Positions 56,601 through 64,000 of a stretch of DNA of 64,000 nt are shown one piece after another. This stretch comes from Branchiostoma floridae (Eukaryota > Chordata > Leptocardii > Amphioxiformes > Branchiostomatidae). Every line of letters starts with the position of its first letter. Positions within the stretch are counted from its first letter, which is position 1. The notes below the pieces were generated by a model. The model was not told where the DNA came from and ran no database searches. It was given only the letters and a program-made list of their open reading frames with translations. Position numbers and translations under genes: made by a program. Location: NCBI RefSeq assembly GCF_000003815.2, contig NC_049995.1, forward strand, positions 11,095,259-11,159,258, read 5' to 3'.

Positions 56601-59600
56601 ACGGACCAAATTTTTACATGGTCAGAATACGATAAAAATAAAAAATAAAGTACGTACAGCGGCCGAATAAGTAAAGAGACTTAAACTTTTTCAGAACCCT
56701 TACTTTATTTCTACCGACGTTTCTGTGACCGTCTATCACCTTCCTAAGGGCAATTCTGACAGGTTCAAATTGTACTGCAGCCATAGGTGTCGCTGCTTAC
56801 AGATGCGATCACAAACGCAAAGTATTTACGTATATTCAGTGCCTGTTTTATGCTATATATTTGCGAGTGTGGCTTTTTTTAATGGTGTATCAGTTCCATT
56901 ACACACGTTTTCTACTGCTCCAGAGGCCGGACGGCAATACTGTTGCGTTTTAGTCTTTTTAAAACTAAAAAAAGATAAGACTATGCATCCTGACCTGGTA
57001 CTGGGCATTGACATCTCGGATTTCAGCCAGAGCGTTGTTGTCAGCATATGTCACACAGTCGCACAGGAAACTATTAAAAACAACAACATGGAAACAACAT
57101 GCGCTTAGTGCGTATATTTAAGTCCGTATGAGTTCCTTATTGTCATAGCCTGCATCAGTTCAGTTCATTCATCCATTATCAGGTGACACTATGAAGTCTC
57201 TCCAGATGTCTTTGTCGCACATGACAGACATGTAGGTACAGTTTTCGGCCGAAAAGTCATTTTTCGTACCAGATAAACAGCGCTGCACAGTAAAAAGCAA
57301 AATACACCAAAATCCCAGAAACTTCACCCAAATCCAAAACGTGTCAATATACAGCATTAGATCTGTTTGGAAAGCACAGAAAGTAGTATTTATACCTCGA
57401 ACCTACGACTTACCGTCTATGCACTTGGATACTTGGATAATCTATACACCCGTGATTCATTTGTTAGTCAACATACATACCACTTACTAAAGACTTTTAC
57501 CCATCCGTGCATCTGCTCGGAGCTGACGTCATACTTACGCAGACAGCAGACGGCAGGTGAAGGTGAGTTGACCCTTGTTGAGCTCAGCGATGTCCAACAT
57601 CGACACCAAGTTCACATACGCACGGGGAACCTGCGGGCAAAGGGAATGGTAACAGTGGATTGGGGCGCACAGTCGACGTCCGATCGTTGTACGGTCATCG
57701 TACGATTGTTGTGAGGTCGTCGTGCGGTCGTTATACGGTGGTCGTACGATCGTCGTACGGTCGTTGTACGATCGTTGTACGGTCATCTTACGATCGCTGT
57801 AAGGCCGTTGTATGATCGTTGTACGGTCGTCGTACGCTCGCAAAATGGGGACATTTATGGATTAACCTTGCACGTTTCCCTCAAAATTTAGTTGTTGGAA
57901 AGGGCTATTTTAGACCCTTGTAGGCGGTGGCTTCTGTTACATCCAGCTTACAAATTTTGATGCAGATACAGATACAGATACAGAAGCTGGTGTGTTACGC
58001 CAAAGGGCGGTTATACATAAACCGGCTATATATGTGAATATACGGATACATTGTGCAGAGGTTGGAGGGGGGATGATACCGACCATACACATACAGATAC
58101 AGAGACTGGCGTGTTACGTCAAATGGTGGTTATACCTACCATACAGATACACTTACAAAAGCTGGTGCGTTACACTGAAGGGCAGGTAACGTTATATCGC
58201 GCCTATAACGATACAGATACATTTGATTCAGCCTGACCTGTGCGTGCAGCTTGTCCAGCGCCTCCCGGATGAAGCCCGCGTAGTTGGCGGCGCTGCGGAG
58301 GTTCTTGTCGTCGCAGTACGCACACAGGTCGTTCCCGCCAATAAACAGGGTGATCACCTTCCAGTCGTTCTCGTAGTCGACCTCCTAGAACGACGGGCTT
58401 GTGGTTAGAGTTTTCATTTACTGTTTTATGCTCAAGACAACAAATGAACTATGCTGTCATGCGCCTTATGAAGTTGATTTACAAGCGGGCCCCACATTTA
58501 GATTAACGTCATAATTCCGAACCGGATTTTTTTTAATCTTACATTTTGTTCCCGAAAGCTGCCCGGCCGAGCCCCGGTTTGGAAATGGGACGTAGGTCTT
58601 AGGCTCAGTCTCCAATTGCTGCGGTGCCCGTCAGGGATGTAGATAAAACTTTGTCCGTAAGTCAAAGTTTCATCCGTTACAATGTTAGAGTTGCTGGCTA
58701 AGGCTAACGTCACATTTCCAAACCGGGGCCCGGCCAGGCTGTTGGGGAAACGAAATATAGAAATGTGGACGTAAAGATTATACACAAATAATGCCCAAGA
58801 ATATTCTCTTTACGTCTTGTGTAGTTTTAGTCTATGTAACACAAACTCCGCTGTCCAGGGCTCTAACTGGCGGGCTGCTATAAGCGAGATTTAATCAGGC
58901 TAGTGTAGTTTGGTGTCTTTTATATCATACTTTTCGTTCTCGGCCCGGCCGGACCCCGTGACGTAATCCTAGCATGGGTAGATATATATGAGATAAATGA
59001 TATTCTTGACTTACCACCGAGTTTTGCATACGGCTGATCAGGTCATCAGCCTGACCTGGCATATCGCTGGAAGAGAAAAATAATATTAATAATGATACAG
59101 TATACGTGAGACTTGGTGAGCATCTCCAAAGTTTCATAGCATGATACGTGCATTTTGCTGTACATATACAGTTTATTGTCACAGACTTTTGATGATCTCA
59201 GTCTAGTTTAAGGCCAAATGATATTTGGTACATGGTAGCCTGGTTCTAAAACCATCGTAGCTGCCAAGCCTCTTTCCTCCTCTCTCACAAATATTTGCGA
59301 GGTACGTAGGGCAAGGGGGCAAAAATGGCAGCAGATCAAAAGCGCTTAATTGCCTTCAATACAAGATGCCTGACAGATCAGTTCAGTTCAGTTCATCCTC
59401 GGATACCTTCCATTTCATATAGGTATAGAATAACCAACAAAGAGGTGCGCCACAGAACGAACCAGCTGCAGAGAGAAGTGGCAGACATGGTGACAGAAAG
59501 AGGGCTAAAGTGGCAAGGACATGTCCTGAGAATAAGAGAGAACAGAACAGCAAAGAAAATCATAGATGGAGACCAAGTGGTGGAAAAAGGACTCAGAGGA

Positions 59601-62600
59601 AGACCAAGACTTACATGGAGGTTAAACGTGGAGAAACGGACCAAGACGTTTCTTGAAGCTCTTGGGACTGAAAAGGAGAAGCTCAGAATCGTGTATGGAG
59701 GGCCAGGGCAGCATAACATGCACAAAAGACACGGGGAGAACGAAAGTTGCTAAGGTGATACTAACGTTAGAGTAAAGTTCTGTATGTACTCACATTGCCT
59801 CCTTCCCGGGGTAGGCGATGTTGAACCGTGAGCCGGAGCTGAAGACATTTCCGGTCCCAGTGGAGAATCCCTTCACGTTGGGGTTGAACTTCTTGATGAT
59901 GTCTAAAGTGTGGAGAAGTGAGTAAAAGTGAGTTACTTATCGATCGAACACATCTGTACATACGACGCTTATGAGTTAGTGACTCTATAATGCTTGATGG
60001 GTTTTTTTTTCCAATTATATTTCATGTACTATCAACTGGTTCTATTAGTTCATTTTAATGAAGTGGTGTATGGAATCACTGTTGATGAATTCGTTTGGAC
60101 CCATTTCCAAGGCATTTTATACCAAACTCCAGTCCTTTGGATTGTCATTCCAGGGCATAAGTGTACAAAATATATATTAATGGTCTAAAAATCACTAATG
60201 AAACTTACTAAAAACGTATGATATGAAATGAAAACGTATCTGTACCATCATGCTAAATTTCGGATCATTTGGCCCCAAAATTGAAGTGTTGTATCCATTG
60301 GGCGATTTGACAGGGTGGGGGTGGGGGAGGGGAGGAGTAGAAGAAGAAAAAAGAAGAGACGCGGAAAAAAAACATACTTCAATCTATATTTGAAAGAGTT
60401 CAATACAAGACTGGGACAGGAATGGGGACTGCACCCAGACCGACACGAATACCACTTCTCCTACTGACGCTACCACCGCCACAACTAGGACAGCCTTATT
60501 ACCCGCAAGGGTATCGACTGGCTGTGGTTCAAGGTAAAGATTCAAGGTAAAGATATATACTGTGTGTGGATGGAAATATAATGAGCCCGGTCTTCTGAGG
60601 TTAGGGTAGTAACGTGTTACGAATAAATCATCCAGGAATACACCTTCTAGTTTACGTTGTAGGAAGTATATCAGGGTATGAAAATTATCTTACTTGCAAG
60701 GGTGACAGTGTCCTCCAGAGTGCCATCGCCGCCGATACTACAGAGGGAGATAGAATTAGGCAAGATCAAACTCAGGAAAAAACGACGCTGAAATCTTTAA
60801 GCAAGCCTTAAAGCATGAGTACATGTCTCGTTCATCTGCCTTGTAATAAAAAAAACGACTGTCGTGGATGCTTCTCAGCGTTTGGTCCAGGCAAAGCCAC
60901 TGCAGTAAGATTCTTTATAGCTACGATATCAAGATCAAACGACGGTCAAGACGAATGTGACCATGCCGTTATAGACTTCAGAAAGAACACGGATTCATAT
61001 AGCACGAAAATAAAAATTTAAGCCTACTTTCCGAACTTTAGTCTAAAGAAATAAATGAAAATTAAAGGCCGAAAAGACTTCGTAATGTTTTCAGTTAACG
61101 CATATGCTTTCCGTCGAAAGTTAGTTGTCCGTAAATAGTTGTTTTACGTAAAGGCTACGTGAAACTATGAGAAACGCATATAAACGTACTACGGAAAGGA
61201 TACGGAAAGATAAACTTTACGTACATGGATAGGGGTCGTACAGGGCACATAAACATTTAAAAATGCATCCTTTTAGTAGAATGCAAGCGTGCATCGTTTT
61301 TCGTGCCGTGCAACTTTACCTCCAGGAGGCGCCTCGGTACTCGGTCAGAACCTCGAGGACGTTGGAGGCCAGGGCACCGTTAGCTGCCTGTACGGTGGAT
61401 TAGAAGGACATTCTGCATTAGTGATGTCTATAATGTCTATCCAATGGTAGGGACTTCCATAATCCTTACGTAACGGACCCATACAATGCACACGTGTACA
61501 TTTGCTTATCTATAACTTGAAAGCTCATCTGTATAGGTAGAAGTCCACAACACATAAAAGCGCCTACATTTGACACAGTAGAGATGGACATAGACTACTT
61601 ACGGTGATGGAATCTCCCAGTGCAGCAACCACGTTGATGTCAGAGGGGCGGAGCTGGTGGACTAGAGAAAAGATAAAACATACGATGAAGACAATATTAC
61701 CCGTTTTTGGCACTTTCGGATGTAAACTACTACGTGGTCCCGTAGGACACCGGGCGGATCCCGGGATATTTTGGGGTCCGGCCGGGTTGAATGTAAGTCG
61801 GACTTAAAATGAACCCGAGAGTCGGTAACAAATAGACACCGTGATACCGAGGGATACCTCCGGTATTCGACCGTCCACCGGGACAAATTTGTAGCTTTGG
61901 AGCAAGCCCGGCACTGGTGGAATTGGGACCTAAGCCTTACTAGTAACATCGGTCTCATCAGAATAAACTACTAGTAGTCCAGTGTTTTCTCCTGTAGCTT
62001 TCATTGGTTCAAGGGTGATATACATAAATTAACACACCATCTTATCTAATCTAAAACTAAACCTAAAAGCTACATAAATGCGTCCTGAATATTCTACTTC
62101 TAGACTGATCATCCGGCTAGCAAGGAAGCCGTTTCGACTTCAAGCTTTTTTTTAAATCGAACCTACCGGAAGTCGGGGCGGTAGCGGAGTATTGCACCTG
62201 GCAGCCGAAGTTGCTGAAGCCCACAGCCTGTCGGGTAAGCAGAACAGAGAACATCACGATTTCATGGTTAGTTCAATGCAATTGTAGTACGGGCCATGTA
62301 CCAAGCTGGTAGCTAGATTCATTCATTCATTCATTCATTCATTCATTCATTCATTCAGTCAGTCAGTTGGTCAGTCATCAGTCGGTCAGTCATTCAGTCA
62401 GTTAGTCAGTCAGTCAGTTAGTCAGTCAGTTAGTCAGTCAATTAGCCAGTTAGTTAGTCAGTTAGCCCGTGAGTCATTCGATTGTTCAGTTATTTATTCA
62501 GCCAGTCAGCCAGTTATTCAGTCAGTATTATCCAGTCAGTCATTCGGTCGTTCAGTTATTCATTTAGTCAGTCATTCGGTCAGTCAATTCGTCATTCAGC

Positions 62601-63611
62601 GATCCACAAACCGGAAGGGTCCATCTGCTGGAGGCCCCGTCTTGAGCTGCGGCCACGTGCTTGATTGCGTCCTGGTACTGCTTCCACTTCCACTCCGACC
62701 CTAGAAGGATGGCATGGAGGAAAAGAGAGTTTGTCAGAAATTACAAGCATTGCTAACTGCTCACGTGCGGTGAAAGGAAAGAGTGTTTGGTTCAGAATCA
62801 AGTGGTTCTGACTTCAACACCTTGAATGCCCAGGGGAGTTGGCCGGTCAGAGGAATTATTTCCTCACCGCGGAGAGCCCCCGCACAGGCTCATGCGTTAA
62901 AACCAAGAATTGTTGTCTAGTATCTGATGTATCAGGGCAAGAATGACAAGAGAGAAAGCACGAGTCTGTAATGTTCACAAGCACACAAGGTCAACCTACT
63001 CTTCTCGATGAAAGTGTTGTGTTCTTTAACGACACCTGACATTGCCTGAGGTTACATAAACTAGACCAAAGGCAAAAATACCATTTGGCTCGCCCCTGAG
63101 GCGTCCTCAAAAACTGGACCAAAGGCAAACTGACCCTTCGTACGGCGGTCTGGTCACTGAACACCAACCACAAAAGCGATACAGACACGATACCCATTTT
63201 ATAAGAACAGATCCAAAACTGGGTAAAGAACATATCCAGGTTTCGTATCAAACTGGAAGGTGGCACTTAAGGATAGTTTGTTGAAAACCATTTCACGATA
63301 ACGCATACTTAACTTGAATAAATGGGGCAATAAATGTATACAGTATATCCTTTGAAGAAATTCGGTCAAGGATCCGAGGGGAAAAGAAAATGTTTGCTCA
63401 CATATTGAAACATAATGGCCATCAAAGCTACAAAAACATAAATACCAAACGTTTTGCGTGACACATTGCTCCAACTCAAGTGTCTAACAAGTACCATTTC
63501 AAGACATTTACGATTCTCCAAGATTTACAAGAAGTAGTGAAAGAGGCGGTAGTTTAAGAACTCACCAGTGGCAGTCGCCAACAAGGCAGCAGCAATGACG
63601 AGGAACTTCAT
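53654..63611 (-). CDS. PLB1-like: Phospholipase B1-like secreted GDSL/SGNH lipase (15 exons)
   Basis: Exons, 5' to 3': 63566-63611, 62612-62700, 62167-62227, 61603-61661, 61320-61387, 60694-60737, 59794-59902, 59015-59066, 58238-58384, 57539-57630, 56995-57070, 56480-56590, 55560-55655, 54659-54724, 53654-53686. Together they give 1149 nt, 382 residues plus TAA. Every intron is GT-AG and every phase joins. Residues 1-16 ([16 protein letters not shown]) form a signal peptide. Block I is [10 protein letters not shown] with the likely nucleophile Ser83. The block III motif GGND is at 192-195 ([12 protein letters not shown]). Block V, SPDCFHF, supplies Asp330 and His333. The end, [14 protein letters not shown], matches the usual close of a PLB1 lipase domain. 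By family knowledge it should hydrolyse acyl esters of phospholipids and lysophospholipids outside the cell. Vertebrate PLB1 has four tandem lipase repeats and a C-terminal membrane anchor; this protein has one domain and no membrane segment, so I infer it is secreted. Family assignment is firm; substrate and expression are inferred. Confidence 0.93.
54376..54575. mobile_element. MITE with ACTCTCCAAG termini, intron 14
   Basis: The left end ACTCTCCAAGAAGGCTCCGG matches the inverse of the right end (ACTCTCCAAGCAGAGATTCG, then GCTCCAG) apart from an 8-base gap. A second inverted pair lies inside: CTTTTATCGGGCTTTCTATT against the inverse of AAATAGAAAGCCTGATAAAA. The terminal motif TCTCCAAGCAGA is shared with the elements at 30831-31863 and 45775-45910. 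No clear target duplication. Confidence 0.65.
57672..57840. repeat. 11-bp minisatellite (CGATCGTTGTA-type), intron 9
   Basis: About fifteen units of the form [AG][AG]TCGT[TC]GTACG run in tandem with an 11-bp period. Adjacent units alternate ACGATCG and ACGGTCG. Because 33 bp is three units, the minus strand reads as an open frame of 11-residue repeats ([11 protein letters not shown]-like); this is a by-product of the period, not a gene. The array lies about 40 bases upstream of the acceptor of exon 10. Confidence 0.85.
57960..58230. repeat. Imperfect tandem repeat with GATACA and 'GTGTTACG' units, intron 9
   Basis: GATACAGATACAGA followed by CTGGTGTGTTACGCCAAAGG occurs three times in decayed form: about 57964-58010, 58090-58130 and 58142-58180, plus a last GATACAGATAC near 58210. 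The array ends only about 15 bases from the donor of exon 9 (58237). Confidence 0.7.
58561..58738. mobile_element. MITE with 'CCCGGCC...CCGGTTTGGAAATG' inverted arms, intron 8
   Basis: The arm at 58561-58596 (GCCCGGCCGAGCCCCGGTTT, then GGAAATGGGACGTAGG) is repeated inverted at about 58703-58738 with few mismatches. An extra degenerate arm (TAACGTCATAATTCCGAACC) lies just outside at about 58503. Relatives in this window are at 7935-8165, 11345-11575 and 61720-61945. No coding capacity. Confidence 0.65.
59325..59753 (+). pseudogene. Dead C-terminal fragment of a non-LTR retrotransposon reverse transcriptase
   Basis: The 142-codon frame contains segments typical of the region after the RT domain in RTE-like elements: [42 protein letters not shown] and [11 protein letters not shown]. 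The catalytic RT motifs are absent, and the part around [10 protein letters not shown] looks disrupted. It lies inside intron 7 of the phospholipase gene, antisense to it. It is a different subfamily from the copy at 22.2-23.5 kb: only GRPR-TWR and general layout match. Confidence 0.6.
60313..60335 (+). other. G-run motif (possible G-quadruplex) in intron 6
   Basis: Four runs of three to five G separated by single bases lie on the plus strand (GGGTGGGGGTGGGGGAGGGG). They are followed by a purine-rich GAAGAAGAAAAAAG stretch. The transcribed pre-mRNA carries the C-rich strand, so any quadruplex would be in the DNA non-template for this gene, not in the RNA. Confidence 0.5.
61720..61945. mobile_element. 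MITE-like element in intron 4 (GCCCGG...TTTGG family)
   Basis: The right part reads AGCCCGGCACTGGTGGAATT followed by GGGACCTAAGCCTTAC. This is a diverged form of the arm seen at 11535-11575 and 58561-58596. The left part carries a GC-rich mirror (GGGGTCCGGCCGGGTTG). Ends and target duplication cannot be placed. Confidence 0.4.
62316..62600. repeat. CATT/CAGT tetranucleotide microsatellite in intron 2
   Basis: About ten perfect CATT units from 62319 pass into a long, interrupted run of CAGT/CAGTTAGT variants reaching to about 62600. The run stops about 11 bases from the 5' splice site of exon 2 (62611/62612), so length changes here fall right next to a splice donor. Confidence 0.9.
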
Positions 63612-63685
63612 GTCGAGACGGTTCTGTGGGGTACAGCTTCAACAAGAGCCGAGGAAAAAGTATCGAATTCTCGGCGACTAGCCCA

Positions 63686-63694
63686 CCTTATATG
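63686..63694 (-). promoter_or_regulatory. TATA box of the phospholipase B1-like gene
   Basis: The minus strand reads ACATATAAGG, a good TATA element, ending 75 bases before the ATG at 63611. A start site about 30 bases downstream (near 63657-63660) would leave a 5' UTR of about 45 bases, with the ATG in the context CTCGACATGA. No other TATA-like sequence lies closer to the ATG. The start site is inferred, not seen. Confidence 0.6.
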
Positions 63695-64000
63695 TCTTCC
63701 CGCTATCTTAGACATCTGAGATAAATGGGAGTAAATTTGCCGTTCTGGATACGGGCGGTAATTTCATGTGCTGCCAAACTAATTTGAACATTTATCAATG
63801 TTTGGTTGCTGAGCGCGATTTAATTGGCGCGCCCTTCCTATTCGACGGTAAGTGTTATCTAGAAAGTGAGTTTATCAAGTTGCCTGTAAATTCTGGAATG
63901 TATTCAATAAAAAAATATTCTTTTCTTGACTTGAATTAAATGCAAGAAATTGTCATAAAACTCCTACTTGTAGTCTTTCTTTCTTTGCTGGCTTGTCTTG

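Noticed and set aside
57535-57843. 102-codon minus frame with YNDRTTI repeats
   Set aside because: The frame stays open because three 11-bp units equal 33 bases. Only its last third is the real exon 10 (57539-57630); the rest is intronic minisatellite.
3-62600. CRISPR-like arrays or bacterial operons
   Set aside because: The tandem repeats have no unique spacers of constant length. The window is clearly eukaryotic, with introns, SINEs and microsatellites.

Overview
The window looks like genomic DNA of an invertebrate chordate, most likely an amphioxus (Branchiostoma). This is inferred from a gene with many short exons and introns of roughly 0.3-1.2 kb, a very dense and mixed load of DNA transposons, MITEs, tRNA-derived SINEs, RTE and Penelope-like retroelement pieces, and abundant microsatellites. 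There is no bacterial gene organisation. One 100-base run of N (22003-22102) marks an assembly gap.

Only one host gene can be read with confidence. It is a 15-exon gene on the minus strand (ATG at 63611, stop at 53654) for a secreted, single-domain phospholipase B1-like GDSL/SGNH lipase of 382 residues. All 14 introns are GT-AG and all junction phases agree. A TATA-like box lies about 75 bases before the ATG, and an AATAAA signal follows the stop. Its introns hold a tetranucleotide microsatellite against the exon 2 donor, an 11-bp minisatellite, MITEs and a dead reverse transcriptase fragment.

From 1 to about 53 kb I find no confident host gene, only a few weak exon candidates (about 9.0-9.3, 14.6, 21.5 and 35.0 kb). 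The space is dominated by mobile DNA. From left to right: a TIR element with 'CTACTG' subterminal repeats and a 32-bp minisatellite (2.27-4.21 kb); a Penelope-like element with a GIY-YIG ORF, inverted pLTRs, two hammerhead-like motifs and 13-bp target-site duplications (9.58-10.69 kb); a 1.9-kb foldback element with about 660-bp arms and 9-bp TSDs (12.03-13.93 kb); a 69-bp perfect palindrome with 9-bp flanking repeats (17.1 kb); an RTE-type retrotransposon 3' end (22.2-23.5 kb); a pogo-like element (28.5-29.4 kb); a 1,033-bp element with 49-bp perfect TIRs and an 11-bp TSD that carries the start of a RecQ-like helicase gene (30.8-31.9 kb); and a 1.19-kb TIR element with a GC-rich, promoter-like interior (42.2-43.4 kb). 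Many small MITEs lie between them.

The most interesting observations are the helicase-carrying 'Pack-type' element, inserted in an old tRNA-SINE and sharing a terminal motif with several MITEs; the Penelope-like element with hammerhead folds; and the foldback and palindromic elements with 9-bp target duplications.
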